NCBI RefSeq assembly: GCF_001038485.1
Contig: NZ_LDUE01000065.1
Coordinates: 61,216 to 125,215 of the forward strand
Direction of reading: 5' to 3'
From: Ornithinibacillus californiensis
GTDB taxonomy: Bacteria; Bacillota; Bacilli; Bacillales; Amphibacillaceae
Length of the DNA stretch: 64,000 bases
Below the pieces are notes generated by a model that did no database searches, was not told the DNA's origin, and saw only the letters and a program-made list of their open reading frames with translations. Positions 1-8,554 of this stretch are shown one piece after another. The first letter of the stretch is position 1, and each line of letters starts with the position of its first letter. Both the position numbers and the translations under genes were made by a program.

Positions 1-2
1 AT

Positions 3-791
3 TTACAGTTAAGAGATAAGATTAATGCTTGGGAACCACTTGAATTAGAGGAGCCAGATTTAGATAGCTTTGTAGATAGTCGCCTTTCTTTCCAATATCC
101 ATTCGATGAAGCAGCACATTCACGGGCGAAGCAAAGTGTTACGGAGATTAAGCGCCAACGTGAAATAAAAGATGAATATAGTGCTACTCAACTTGTTCAA
201 CCGTTCAAAACGCCAATATCTAAAAAGCCAATCTTTATGCAGAAGGAAAAAACACTTTCTGCTGCCGAGAAGGGTACCGCAATGCATACGGTGATGCAAC
301 ATCTGCCGATGCAAAGAAGCATGAATCGTGGGGAGATAGAGGAGTATGTCGAGCGTTTAGTGGAGCGGGAAATTTTGAGAAGAGAAGAAGCTGAATCGAT
401 TGATCTAGTGGCTATAGAGGAATTTTTCCACACTGAAATTGCTGGGCTAATGATGGCGGCACCTAAACTTTACCGTGAGGTTCCGTTTACCATAACTCTT
501 CCTGCTAATGAAGTGTATGCAAATTGGACAAGTGAAACGAATGAGCAGGTGCTTGTACAAGGGGTATTTGATGCCGTGATTCCAACTGAAAATGGTTGGA
601 TTATTCTAGACTATAAAACTGACCAGATTGATCAGGAAGTAGACGAGACGGTAATCACAAAGTTAGTAAATAGATATAAGGTTCAGCTCAGTCTGTATCG
701 TCATGCACTGGAGACAATTTGGAAGGCACCAGTCGAAGAAACGTATCTATACTTTTTCTCTAAGCAACTACTAGTTAAAGTTCCAAAATAA
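3..791 (+). CDS. addA: ATP-dependent helicase/nuclease subunit A, C-terminal part
   Basis: This is the 3' end of addA; the gene begins before the window and the reading frame is open from base 3. AddA is the helicase-nuclease subunit of AddAB, which resects double-strand breaks for RecA loading. The visible part covers the C-terminal RecB-type nuclease domain: the stretch GVFDAVI...GWIILDYKTD carries the D...DYK catalytic signature, and a run near GTAMHTVMQHL fits the first motif of that nuclease fold. The C-terminus YFFSKQLLVKV is typical of the family. In B. subtilis addA lies a few genes from gerP and yisL, and the same neighbourhood follows here. It ends at a strong hairpin shared with the convergent gerP operon. 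Confidence 0.9.
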   Translation, partial: LQLRDKINAWEPLELEEPDLDSFVDSRLSFQYPFDEAAHSRAKQSVTEIKRQREIKDEYSATQLVQPFKTPISKKPIFMQKEKTLSAAEKGTAMHTVMQHLPMQRSMNRGEIEEYVERLVEREILRREEAESIDLVAIEEFFHTEIAGLMMAAPKLYREVPFTITLPANEVYANWTSETNEQVLVQGVFDAVIPTENGWIILDYKTDQIDQEVDETVITKLVNRYKVQLSLYRHALETIWKAPVEETYLYFFSKQLLVKVPK

Positions 792-799
792 TTATCCAT

Positions 800-836
800 C
801 TCAAAAAGAGGGAGGGACTGTCCCCCTCTTTTTGAG
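800..836. terminator. Bidirectional terminator between addA and gerPF
   Basis: A near-perfect inverted repeat (CTCAAAAAGAGGG paired with CCCTCTTTTTGAG) with A and T runs on both sides. It lies between convergent genes and can terminate both. Confidence 0.85.
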
Positions 837-843
837 ACGTTAT

Positions 844-1062
844 TTAAGTGTTGGCAGTTTGGTTTTGGTCATTCACGTCTGGATCAAAAGGGTTTGTTAG
901 ATTTGCTCCTGTATTTGTGTTAATAAAGTCCCCAGTATTTAGCGACCCAGAACCAGCAGTTGTTTTGGATGTGCTTTTTGGTGAGAGATAAAACGAGTCA
1001 CCAAAATTGACGACCCCGCCTCCAATACTATTAATTTTAATTGGTCCAACGATCGATGGCAT
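844..1062 (-). CDS. gerPF: Spore germination protein GerPF
   Basis: Last gene of a six-gene gerP operon. GerP proteins are small spore-coat-associated proteins needed for germinants to pass the coat and reach inner-membrane receptors. The product, about 72 residues, starts MPSIVGPIKINSIGGG and has the family core VVNFGDSFYLSPKS followed by a G/S-rich stretch ending NTGDF. An in-frame ATG three codons upstream would add MYD, but the AGGTG ribosome site fits the ATG at 1062 better and the family begins MPxxVGP. GerPA and GerPF are paralogues, and both share the NIGD/NFGD and NTGD motifs here. Confidence 0.93.
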   Translation of the reverse strand: MPSIVGPIKINSIGGGVVNFGDSFYLSPKSTSKTTAGSGSLNTGDFINTNTGANLTNPFDPDVNDQNQTANT

Positions 1063-1133
1063 ATCATACACCTACTAATTTTAGAGTTTACTTTAAAATA
1101 TGTCTGTCATGATAAAACTGTGTGTATGGTCAA

Positions 1134-1508
1134 TTAAGTTTCTCTCTCTTGTATCGAGCGAATATGCTTTAATCTAGTTTCTGCATTAATGTTTTTTAAT
1201 CCGCCAAATTGTACGGAGGAGGATTGGCTAACTCCAGTAATAGATACATTGCCAACGATAATATTTTTGTCGTGATGGTGGTAATTGGTTTCTATTGGTA
1301 AGCTACTATCCAACCATTTTGCTTCTCTCTCGAAAATGGAATAATAATTAAACTGTAAATCGTAATTATCATTCCAAACATTACCCTCCCGCTGCATAGC
1401 TATCGCTCTAAACTTAGGGTTAAAATTAACTGTATCACCTATATTGAAAATCGAGCTATAAGCTATCGAGTTTATTCCACTCTGAGATATTTGAACATAA
1501 CGCCCCAT
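1134..1508 (-). CDS. gerPE: Spore germination protein GerPE
   Basis: 124-residue GerPE, recognised by its N-terminus (VQISQSGINSIAYSSIFNIGD) and its C-terminal NVSITGVSQSSSVQFG segment. A GAGGTG site lies just upstream of the ATG. It starts 13 bases after gerPD ends, in the usual C-D-E-F order. It acts in the spore coat for germinant permeability (family knowledge). No transmembrane segment or signal peptide is visible, as expected for a protein made in the mother cell and placed on the forespore. Confidence 0.92.
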   Translation of the reverse strand: MGRYVQISQSGINSIAYSSIFNIGDTVNFNPKFRAIAMQREGNVWNDNYDLQFNYYSIFEREAKWLDSSLPIETNYHHHDKNIIVGNVSITGVSQSSSVQFGGLKNINAETRLKHIRSIQERET

Positions 1509-1521
1509 TTTTCCACCTCAT

Positions 1522-1695
1522 TTAAGGAGCTAAGGGTACAATATTACCTACAATATACGATTCCGGTGGAGTATCATAAAAAGAAGATAACTTTATCTCT
1601 TCGTTATCCCCAATTAAAAAAACAGAGGAGGAGGCAATGGCTTCTATTGCAACATCTCCAACAGATAATCCCCAATTATGAACTTCTATATTCAT
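1522..1695 (-). CDS. gerPD: Spore germination protein GerPD (small gene)
   Basis: A 57-residue reading frame easily missed because of its size. The translation begins MNIEVHNWGLSVGDVAIEAI and contains SSSVFLIGD, matching the SSS(V/I)F-IGD signature of GerPD, then YDTPPESYIVGN ending LAP, as in B. subtilis GerPD. Its ATG overlaps the TGA of gerPC in an ATGA arrangement, indicating translational coupling. It completes the canonical six-gene gerP set. Confidence 0.9.
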   Translation of the reverse strand: MNIEVHNWGLSVGDVAIEAIASSSVFLIGDNEEIKLSSFYDTPPESYIVGNIVPLAP

Positions 1696-2285
1696 TCAGC
1701 TTCTCCTTTTTGGTCCTTAGTTTTTTCTACAAACCGTTCTAAAGAATGATAGATTTCCTTTTTTATATGATCAGAAACAAAGTTTTCCAATTGTTGCTGA
1801 TTGGTGATTTGGTGTTTTTCCCTTGCTTCTTTTTCATAGAATGATATTCGACCTGGGATTTGGCCAAGAATATCATGGATAACATCGCCTTCTAATTTTC
1901 TATCAATTGGTAAATTATATTTTTCTGATAAGCTTCGTATCATATCTGGTCCTTGGTTATTAACAAATTGATTCAAAGCAGGTGTTAGTTTTTGTGTTGT
2001 TAAATTCTGTGTTGCGTGTTTGTGTATTTTGGGTTTTGGAATACTTAAATCGTCAATGTTTGCTAATTCATTAGGGGATAGCCCAATGTGTAATGTTCCA
2101 TCCAATCGTTCTATTTTCAGTTGGTCGAAGTGATACTCAATTTTATCGATAGAAGAGCTTTTATTTTCCTGTAATTGCCTCTCTAACTGATCTACTTTTG
2201 CTTCTAGAACGCTGATTTGTTCACCTTGTCTGTAAGCAATCTGTTGTAATTCGTATATATAATTATTCCATTCGTACATATTCAT
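1692..2285 (-). CDS. gerPC: Spore germination protein GerPC
   Basis: 197 residues, the only large GerP protein. The N-terminal part (about residues 10-45) is an amphipathic heptad region (YELQQIAYRQGEQISVLEAKVDQLERQL) predicted to be coiled coil. The C-terminal half is helical and charged. Size and position between gerPB and gerPD fit GerPC. It ends with a 4-base overlap into gerPD. Confidence 0.9.
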   Translation of the reverse strand: MNMYEWNNYIYELQQIAYRQGEQISVLEAKVDQLERQLQENKSSSIDKIEYHFDQLKIERLDGTLHIGLSPNELANIDDLSIPKPKIHKHATQNLTTQKLTPALNQFVNNQGPDMIRSLSEKYNLPIDRKLEGDVIHDILGQIPGRISFYEKEAREKHQITNQQQLENFVSDHIKKEIYHSLERFVEKTKDQKGEAE

Positions 2286-2370
2286 AGCTTAATCCCCCCT
2301 TCACAAAAAATTAGGTAGTAATTATGGGCAGATACCTATGAATATCGTATGCAGGCAGGTGAAATTTGTG

Positions 2371-2580
2371 CTAAGGGGAGAGCGGTGTTAGTTGTACTAA
2401 AGGTTCGACTTGTTCTTGAGGTAATGCTTCTTCTGCTAATTCAGTGAACTGTCCGGAGTTATAAAGCTCGGAATTGGCTTGAATTGCCCCAGTACTCCCG
2501 ATTTGTAAAACGGAGGAGTTACTAATAGCTCCTACCTTTAATAGATTAATATGAATAGACTGATGTACCGTTATATTCAT
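2371..2580 (-). CDS. gerPB: Spore germination protein GerPB
   Basis: About 69 residues from the ATG at 2580 (MNITVHQSIHINLLKVG), with the GerPB signature SNSSVLQIGSTGAI and ending in a polar, proline-containing tail. An ATG three codons upstream is possible, but the family starts MNxxxxQxI. It lies between gerPA and gerPC; the 85-base gap to gerPC contains no separate promoter that I can recognise. Confidence 0.9.
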   Translation of the reverse strand: MNITVHQSIHINLLKVGAISNSSVLQIGSTGAIQANSELYNSGQFTELAEEALPQEQVEPLVQLTPLSP

Positions 2581-2596
2581 TGAACTCACTCCAAAT

Positions 2597-2809
2597 TTAG
2601 GTTACAGGCTGATCAATTTTATCTTTGTCATAAACATATATGTTTGAATTCTCTAAATCGATACGTATTCCATCTCCTGTATTAAATGATCCACCACCAG
2701 CATAAGTCTTTGCACTACTTTCCGGATTCATGGAGTATACATCTCCAATATTAAATATGCTGGATGATGAAATGCTATTTACTTTTACTGCACCTACTTT
2801 TGCTGGCAT
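2597..2809 (-). CDS. gerPA: Spore germination protein GerPA
   Basis: First gene of the operon, 70 residues from the ATG at 2809 (MPAKVGAVKVNSISSSSIFNIGD, then AKTYAGGGSFNTGD). The frame is open further upstream, but the family start and the GAGGGGG ribosome site place translation here. It shares its fold motifs with GerPF. A SigK-like promoter lies directly upstream. Confidence 0.9.
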   Translation of the reverse strand: MPAKVGAVKVNSISSSSIFNIGDVYSMNPESSAKTYAGGGSFNTGDGIRIDLENSNIYVYDKDKIDQPVT

Positions 2810-2827
2810 ATGAATCCCCCTCATAAG

Positions 2828-2855
2828 TAGTTTATGTTTGGGCGAGAAATTGTTG
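2828..2855 (-). promoter_or_regulatory. SigK-type promoter of the gerP operon
   Basis: Read on the minus strand, CATAAACTA (2836-2828) matches the SigK -10 consensus CATAnnnTA. An AAC at 2854-2852 lies 15 bases upstream as the -35 element. gerP is known to be a late mother-cell SigK operon, which supports the assignment. Confidence 0.65.
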
Positions 2856-2923
2856 AAGGGGAAAGCTAGTATAAGTTTAGGAGTACCATACTTACGAGGG
2901 GAATCAAGCATTCGTGGCATAAC

Positions 2924-2952
2924 AAAAAAAGATGCCGCACCTGCGACATCTT
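2924..2952 (-). terminator. Terminator of rocD
   Basis: Inverted repeat AAGATG...CATCTT with inner GCG/CGC pairs, followed on the minus strand by a run of seven T. It lies just after the rocD stop. Confidence 0.8.
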
Positions 2953-2958
2953 AATCTA

Positions 2959-4155
2959 TTAGCCCTTTAGTACTTCTTTAATATGTCCAATCGCCCAATC
3001 AAGATCCTCTTTGTCAATAACAAGTGGTGGGGCGAATCGTATTACATTTTCATGTGTTTCTTTACATAGTAGACCTTTCTCTTTTAAAGCTTCACAATAA
3101 GGACGCGCGGATTCAGTAAGCTCTACACCGATAAATAATCCTTTTCCACGAACTTCTTTAATCATTGGGTTATCAATACTGCGAAGCTCACTCATCATGT
3201 ATTCGCCAAGTTCTAGGGAACGTTCTGCTAATTTTTCCTCCTCTAGTACTTCAAGAGCAGCAACGGATACAGCACATGCTAATGGGTTTCCACCGAAAGT
3301 TGAACCGTGAGAACCTGGGTTAAATACACCAAGCACATCTTTGTTGGCAACCACACATGAGATTGGCATAACTCCGCCACCTAATGCTTTACCAAGAATA
3401 AGCATGTCAGGCTCAACATTTTCCCAGTCACAAGCGAACATTTTTCCAGTGCGGGCTAGACCAGCTTGAATTTCGTCGGCAATATAAAGAACATTGTTTT
3501 CTTTACATACTTCATATGCTTCTTTCAGGAAACCATCTTGAGGAATGACAATACCTGCTTCTCCTTGAATAGGTTCGAATAAGAAACCAGCAGTGTTTTC
3601 ATTAATAGCTGCTTTTAGTGCTTCAATATCACCATAAGGAATTAGCTTAATTCCAGGAAGCATTGGGCCGAAACCTCTCTTATATTCAGCTTCCGATGAT
3701 AAGGAAACCGCAAGCATTGTACGACCATGAAAGTTTCCTTCACAGGCAATAATTTCAGCTTTATCTTCTGCTACACCTTTTACTTCATATGCCCAACGAC
3801 GTGCAGCTTTTACAGCGGTTTCAACTGCCTCTGCACCAGTATTCATTGGAAGAGCCATGTCTTTGTTCGTTAATTTACAAATTTTTTCGTACCATGGTCC
3901 TAATTGGTCATTATGAAAAGCACGTGAAGTAAGGGTAACTCTTCCTGCCTGTTCTACTAAAGCATCAATAATTTTTGGATGACGATGTCCTTGGTTTACC
4001 GCTGAGTATGCACTAAGCATATCCATATATCGATTTCCTTCTGGATCCTCTATCCATACACCTTCTGCTTTTGAAACAACCACTGGTAGTGGATGATAGT
4101 TTTTTGCCCCGTAGTTTTCAGTTTGCTGAATAATCGTTTCACTCAATTTACTCAT
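2959..4155 (-). CDS. rocD: Ornithine aminotransferase
   Basis: About 398 residues, a class III PLP aminotransferase converting ornithine and 2-oxoglutarate to glutamate-semialdehyde and glutamate in arginine catabolism; cytoplasmic. Visible family marks: [18 protein letters not shown] near residue 45, the [10 protein letters not shown] phosphate-binding turn, the cofactor Asp in [16 protein letters not shown], and the Schiff-base lysine in ILGKALGGG. Two adjacent ATG codons are available; the second (4155) has the better spacing from AGGAGGG. In B. subtilis rocD is driven by SigL and RocR. I see no -24/-12 element here; a SigA-like promoter is present instead. Confidence 0.95.
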   Translation of the reverse strand: MSKLSETIIQQTENYGAKNYHPLPVVVSKAEGVWIEDPEGNRYMDMLSAYSAVNQGHRHPKIIDALVEQAGRVTLTSRAFHNDQLGPWYEKICKLTNKDMALPMNTGAEAVETAVKAARRWAYEVKGVAEDKAEIIACEGNFHGRTMLAVSLSSEAEYKRGFGPMLPGIKLIPYGDIEALKAAINENTAGFLFEPIQGEAGIVIPQDGFLKEAYEVCKENNVLYIADEIQAGLARTGKMFACDWENVEPDMLILGKALGGGVMPISCVVANKDVLGVFNPGSHGSTFGGNPLACAVSVAALEVLEEEKLAERSLELGEYMMSELRSIDNPMIKEVRGKGLFIGVELTESARPYCEALKEKGLLCKETHENVIRFAPPLVIDKEDLDWAIGHIKEVLKG

Positions 4156-4227
4156 CATAATCCCTCCTATATATATGCAAATGTATCACAATTTCAACAA
4201 TTGTTAAACTGATAGCGTATTGTGTGT

Positions 4228-4256
4228 TTTATACTAGTAAACAAAAGATACTGCAA
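4228..4256 (-). promoter_or_regulatory. SigA-like promoter for rocD
   Basis: On the minus strand TTGCAG (4256-4251) is separated by 17 bases from TATAAA (4233-4228), about 70 bases upstream of the rocD start. Confidence 0.55.
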
Positions 4257-4355
4257 AATGTGGTCTCGATAAATTGATTTCATATGTGATGAACTTAATT
4301 ACATGATATGATAAAATGGAATAGCTATAGACTTGTTTAATATAGGAGGATGAGC

Positions 4356-4721
4356 ATGAATACTCATTTACATGTAACGGCATGGGTACTTGCATTTATA
4401 CTATTTGTTGTAGCAGTAGTATTACATAAGCAAGGAAAAGAAAAAGCAGCTAAAATTGTACAGATGATTCTTCGTTTAGATTATTTATTAATTCTTTACT
4501 CTGGTGGCGACCTGATTATGAATTACTTCAATGGAAGTCCTATGATGGCTGAAGCTATTATTAAAGGTCTAGCTGGTGTTGGGGTTATAGCAGGGATAGA
4601 AATGACACTAGGTAAGATTAAAGATGGGGATTCTGCAAAGGTTGGCTGGATCGTATTGTTAGTATCATTTATTATAACAATCGTTTTAGGATTTTTCCGT
4701 TTAGAAGGCGGATTTATGTAA
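4356..4721 (+). CDS. yisL: YisL-family integral membrane protein
   Basis: About 121 residues with four hydrophobic segments: roughly 8-25, 38-53, 64-84 and 94-114. The sequence (THLHVTAWVLAFILF...RLDYLLILYSGGDL) matches the YisL/UPF0344 family, whose function is unknown. The ATG at 4356 sits 6-7 bases after AGGAGG; the ATG at 4350 overlaps that site and is unlikely to be used. yisL is a gerP neighbour in B. subtilis as well. Confidence 0.85.
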   Translation: MNTHLHVTAWVLAFILFVVAVVLHKQGKEKAAKIVQMILRLDYLLILYSGGDLIMNYFNGSPMMAEAIIKGLAGVGVIAGIEMTLGKIKDGDSAKVGWIVLLVSFIITIVLGFFRLEGGFM

Positions 4722-4730
4722 GACAAAAGT

Positions 4731-4773
4731 AGATGTCTCGGGGGAAGGTTTACTTACTCTGGGGCATCTTTAT
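4731..4773 (+). terminator. Terminator after yisL
   Basis: AGATGTCTC pairs with GGGGCATCT (two G-U pairs), followed by TTTATTT. Confidence 0.65.
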
Positions 4774-4868
4774 TTATGTCGTTTTTTCTACAATTTACTA
4801 GATTTAGTTGATTATAGTGTAATCTAGGTAATAATAAGAAAGAGAGAAAATAAGCTGGAGGAACTTAA

Positions 4869-6365
4869 ATGAAAAAAATATCAACATTACTTATAGCAAT
4901 ACTGCTATTCGCAACTACATATCCAGCAGTAAGCTTTGCAGAAGATAATAACATACAAGAAGAAATTATCTATGATATTTTAGTTGATCGATTTAATAAT
5001 GGGAATCAAGCGTTTAGTGATCAGGTCCGTATTGATGACCCGTTTGCTTACCATGGTGGCGATATTGAAGGAATTACACTAAAGCTGGATGCTATAAAGG
5101 ACCTAGGATTTACATCTATTTCATTATCTCCGATTATGGAGAATAGTGTAGATGGTTACCACGGATATTGGATTGAAGACTTTTATTCTATCGAAGAACA
5201 ATTTGGTACGATGGAAGAATTTCAGACCTTAGTACAGCAAGCGCATGAGAGGGACATGAAGGTTATTTTAGAGCTTGTCATTAACTATATTGGAAATGAG
5301 CATCCAATAACAACTGATTCAGAAAAACAAGATTGGCTTGTCCAGAATGCAAAAGTAGAAACAGGCAGTGAGCCTTGGTTAGAGAATGTGTCTGTATTAA
5401 ATCATGATAATCTAGAAGTTCAAGAGATGCTGATCGATATGGCGAAGCATTGGATGAATGAAGGAAATGTAGATGGATTTAAAATACATGCTGCAGACCA
5501 AGCATCTGTTGAATTTTTGGAGACATTAACAAGCGAGTTGAAAGCAGAGAATCCTGATTTGTACCTTATCGCTGATGTCTTGGCAGAAGACGTACCTGAA
5601 GAACTGATTAACATGCCAACACTGGACATTGTTGAGAATCCTACATTATCACAAACGATTGCCGATGTATTTGCTAAAGTAGATAACCCCGTCGAGAACA
5701 TTTATGAGCAGTGGGTCGAGTTAGGTGGAAAGAACAGTCTTATTTATGTTGATAACAAAACAATGGACCGTTTCACCCAAGTGGCAGCCGAAAATAAAAG
5801 AGATGATGTCAATACATGGAACCTAGCTTTAGTCTATTTATTAACATCACCTGGAGTGCCAATCATTTTCCAAGGTTCAGAATTACCGATGTACGGTTCA
5901 GGAATTGAGCAAGTTCAGCGTTTAGTAAACTTTAATAGTGGTGAACCCGAATTAGAAGAAGTTTATTCAAAAGTATTGGCATTACGTACAGAATTCCCGG
6001 TTCTTCAATATGGTGATTTTGAATTAGTAGGGTCAGATCAAGGATTAAGTGTCTTTAAACGTACGTATCAGGATGAGACGATGTATATTGCCATTAATAA
6101 TGATAGTGTTTCAAGAACAGTATCGCTAACTGACTTAGATTCTGACTTGCAATTAAGAGGTATCCTAGGAGATAATCTTGTACGGCAGTTAGATTCGGGA
6201 GAATACAAAATTGGTCTAGCTAGGGAGAGTACTGACGTTTATATAATCGAAGAAGATTCGGGAATTAACTGGATGTTTGTTGCTCCTGTCGTAACGATTT
6301 TATTGATATTTGTTCTAGCAGTTATCTATTTAAGTAGAAAACAGAAAAAACGTGAAGCAAATTAG
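4869..6365 (+). CDS. Membrane-anchored GH13 (alpha-amylase fold) homologue lacking catalytic residues
   Basis: 498 residues: signal peptide 1-24 (cleavage after VSFA), a GH13-type barrel, a C-terminal beta domain, then a transmembrane helix at about 469-488 with a basic tail, so the domain faces outside. The barrel is clearly alpha-amylase-like (YDILVDRFNNGN, YHGGDIEGI, GYHGYWIEDFYSIEEQFGT, SPGVPIIFQGSELP), but the four conserved regions are degenerate. Region I reads VILELVINY. In region II GFKIH has His207 in place of the nucleophile Asp. In region III LIADV has Asp236 in place of the acid/base Glu. In region IV VDNKT has Thr298 in place of the transition-state Asp. Hydrolase activity is therefore unlikely; a glycan-binding or structural role is inferred. 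Good GGAGG site and ATG. Confidence 0.85.
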   Translation: MKKISTLLIAILLFATTYPAVSFAEDNNIQEEIIYDILVDRFNNGNQAFSDQVRIDDPFAYHGGDIEGITLKLDAIKDLGFTSISLSPIMENSVDGYHGYWIEDFYSIEEQFGTMEEFQTLVQQAHERDMKVILELVINYIGNEHPITTDSEKQDWLVQNAKVETGSEPWLENVSVLNHDNLEVQEMLIDMAKHWMNEGNVDGFKIHAADQASVEFLETLTSELKAENPDLYLIADVLAEDVPEELINMPTLDIVENPTLSQTIADVFAKVDNPVENIYEQWVELGGKNSLIYVDNKTMDRFTQVAAENKRDDVNTWNLALVYLLTSPGVPIIFQGSELPMYGSGIEQVQRLVNFNSGEPELEEVYSKVLALRTEFPVLQYGDFELVGSDQGLSVFKRTYQDETMYIAINNDSVSRTVSLTDLDSDLQLRGILGDNLVRQLDSGEYKIGLARESTDVYIIEEDSGINWMFVAPVVTILLIFVLAVIYLSRKQKKREAN

Positions 6366-6373
6366 AATGACCG

Positions 6374-6411
6374 AAAAGTAGTATTAATCATAGGATTAGT
6401 GCTACTTTTTT
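6374..6411 (+). terminator. Terminator after the GH13 homologue
   Basis: Stem AAAAGTAGTATTAATC paired with GATTAGTGCTACTTTT (a few mismatches), ending in six T. Confidence 0.75.
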
Positions 6412-6494
6412 AAGTTGTAACTATTTTGAAAATTAGCTACAATTAAATAGATAAGAATGACTAGTATAGTGTTTGAAACATAAAGGGGACTATT

Positions 6495-8045
6495 ATGAAA
6501 CGAAGTATTGGAGTAAGAATTATATTATTTTTATTAATTAGCTTTGTAATTTCTATGTTTGCTTATATAGCTTGTATTGTTATGTTACTCTTTGGAATTC
6601 AAGCGTTCTATATTCCTTATATAATTTTCGTTACTCTGGGGTTCTTGTTCTTTGTTTTCAATGGATTTTTTACTTTCTTACGAGGGAAAGTGCTTCATCG
6701 CGTTATCATTGGCTATATTATCGTTGCTATATTCTCTGTAATTTTCCATGAAGCTGTGAATGCTTATGATAGAAGTATTCCAACTATTAGTAATGGGGAG
6801 GTAGATTTATATGAGTACCAGCCGTTTGTAGATGGTACGAAAGCTGTAAATCTAGACGGGCCTGCAACGTTTAAAATGGAAGGGGACTTGCCAATACTTG
6901 ATGGTGCGACTGCTTTATATCCAATATATGCGGCTTTTGCACAAGCTACATACCCAGAAAAAGACTATGATGTGTATGATAGTGAAGTCATGTCTAACCG
7001 TACACCAAATGCGTACTCAAATTTAATTTCCGGTAAGGTAGATATGATCTTTGCACTGGCACCATCAGAGGCACAAATTAACCGTGCGGCTAACAGAGGT
7101 ATTGAGTTAAAACTAACTCCCATTGGAAAAGAAGCATTTGTGTTTTTTGTGAATTCTAAGAATCAAGTTGAGGGATTATCAATAGAAGAGATAAAGGGTA
7201 TTTATGCGGGACAAATAACGAATTGGAGTGAAGTAGGTGGTTCACATGACTCCATCCGTGCTTTTCAGAGACCTGCTGATAGTGGTAGTCAGACAACCCT
7301 GGAGTTATTAATGGGCAATACCCCAATAATGGATCCTCCAGCAGAAAATATGGTGAGTTTAATGGGTGGAATCATCGAAGAAACGGCTGATTATAAAAAC
7401 TATAAAAATGCAATTGGTTATTCCTTCCGATTCTTTTCTCAGGAAATGGTACATAACCAATCGATTCGTCTATTAGCAATAGATGGCGTTTATCCAACAA
7501 AAGATAGCATTAGAAGTGGAGAATACCCATTGACATCAGAATTTTATGTTGTTACCGCAGGGAGTGACAATCCTAATATCGAACCGTATCTCGAGTGGAT
7601 TCAATCTGAACAGGGGCAAAGTATAATCGAGAAGACAGGATATGTTCCAGCTGTACAATCTTCATATATGACGGAAGAAAGTCAAGAATTACTATATCCA
7701 ACAGTTGAAGGCTTGCTATATCATGTACTATTAGAGGAAGAATTTGAATTAGATTCTAATGAAGTAAACGCTCCAGTCTTTAAGCGTCAATTTTTAGTAG
7801 TAGATGGTAAGAATAATAGTAGGTCTTATTATGTGGAGATGACGACGATTGAGAATACAATTAATAGTATTGTCGAAGCTAAAAGGTATTTAATTGAACC
7901 TGATGGAGAAGCTTTAAGGCTCCCAGCAAACACAATTGTCGCTCCTGAGATTATTATGAATTGGGCTGATGAAGGTTATAAGCCAATATATGAATATTGG
8001 GAAGAGTCACCTGAAGGTTTAACTGTTGATGATATAAAGAAATAA
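6495..8045 (+). CDS. Membrane-bound PstS-like substrate-binding protein
   Basis: 516 residues. Three N-terminal transmembrane helices (about 8-34, 37-60, 68-88) are followed by an extracytoplasmic domain of the PBP-like phosphate-binding family. Family marks: GATALYPIYAAFA, VDMIFALAPS, IKGIYAGQITNWSEVGG, SGSQTTLELLM and an ATGYVP-like TGYVPAVQ. PstS proteins are normally lipoproteins feeding a PstCAB transporter; here the domain is fixed to the membrane by three helices and no transporter genes are nearby, so a sensing or storage role is as likely as uptake. A GGGG site precedes the ATG. The following small gene is only 19 bases away and probably co-transcribed. Confidence 0.8.
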   Translation: MKRSIGVRIILFLLISFVISMFAYIACIVMLLFGIQAFYIPYIIFVTLGFLFFVFNGFFTFLRGKVLHRVIIGYIIVAIFSVIFHEAVNAYDRSIPTISNGEVDLYEYQPFVDGTKAVNLDGPATFKMEGDLPILDGATALYPIYAAFAQATYPEKDYDVYDSEVMSNRTPNAYSNLISGKVDMIFALAPSEAQINRAANRGIELKLTPIGKEAFVFFVNSKNQVEGLSIEEIKGIYAGQITNWSEVGGSHDSIRAFQRPADSGSQTTLELLMGNTPIMDPPAENMVSLMGGIIEETADYKNYKNAIGYSFRFFSQEMVHNQSIRLLAIDGVYPTKDSIRSGEYPLTSEFYVVTAGSDNPNIEPYLEWIQSEQGQSIIEKTGYVPAVQSSYMTEESQELLYPTVEGLLYHVLLEEEFELDSNEVNAPVFKRQFLVVDGKNNSRSYYVEMTTIENTINSIVEAKRYLIEPDGEALRLPANTIVAPEIIMNWADEGYKPIYEYWEESPEGLTVDDIKK

Positions 8046-8064
8046 TTAAATAGGAGTGTTCTAC

Positions 8065-8493
8065 ATGTACGAGTTAAAAACAAAAGAAAATGATAGTAGT
8101 GTACTAGAGTTTATTGAATCTGTAGACAGCCCAAAGAAAAAAGAAGATGCCTATAAATTATTAGATATATTCACTGAAACTACCGGCTATCCAGCAAAAA
8201 TGTGGGGGGCTAGTATTATTGGATTTGGTTCATATCATTATAAATATGCCACTGGTCATGAAGGAAATGCCCCGTTAGTAGGTTTTTCTCCGCGTAAAGC
8301 AAAGATTAGTTTATATTTTGCAACAGGGGATACGGAGCGGGAGAAGCTATTAAATGAATTTGGAAAACATACAACAGGAAAAGCTTGTGTTTATATAAAT
8401 AAAGTAGCGGATATTGATGTGGAAGTATTAAAGTCTTTAATTAAGCAATCAATTAAGTTTTTAAGGGAAACATATCCAGAGAGTAATTCGTAA
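8065..8493 (+). CDS. DUF1801-family protein
   Basis: 142 residues from the ATG at 8065, eight bases after TAGGAG; a GTG three codons upstream overlaps that site. The central motif MWGASIIGFGSYHYKYATGHEG followed by LVGFSPRKAKISLYF is typical of the YdhG/DUF1801 fold, a small cytoplasmic family of unsettled function. It follows the PstS-like gene closely and is closed by a clear terminator. Confidence 0.8.
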   Translation: MYELKTKENDSSVLEFIESVDSPKKKEDAYKLLDIFTETTGYPAKMWGASIIGFGSYHYKYATGHEGNAPLVGFSPRKAKISLYFATGDTEREKLLNEFGKHTTGKACVYINKVADIDVEVLKSLIKQSIKFLRETYPESNS

Positions 8494-8500
8494 TAATAGT

Positions 8501-8528
8501 GACTATCTTGAATGATAGTCTTTTTTTA
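8501..8528 (+). terminator. Terminator after the DUF1801 gene
   Basis: GACTATC, loop TTGAAT, GATAGTC, then seven T. Confidence 0.85.
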
Positions 8529-8554
8529 CTTGAGTATTACGGGAGGACTAAATA

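Noticed and set aside
4159..4330. SigL (-24/-12) promoter for rocD as in B. subtilis
   Set aside because: No TGGCAC-N5-TTGCW pattern upstream; the SigA-like TTGCAG/TATAAA pair is the better candidate.
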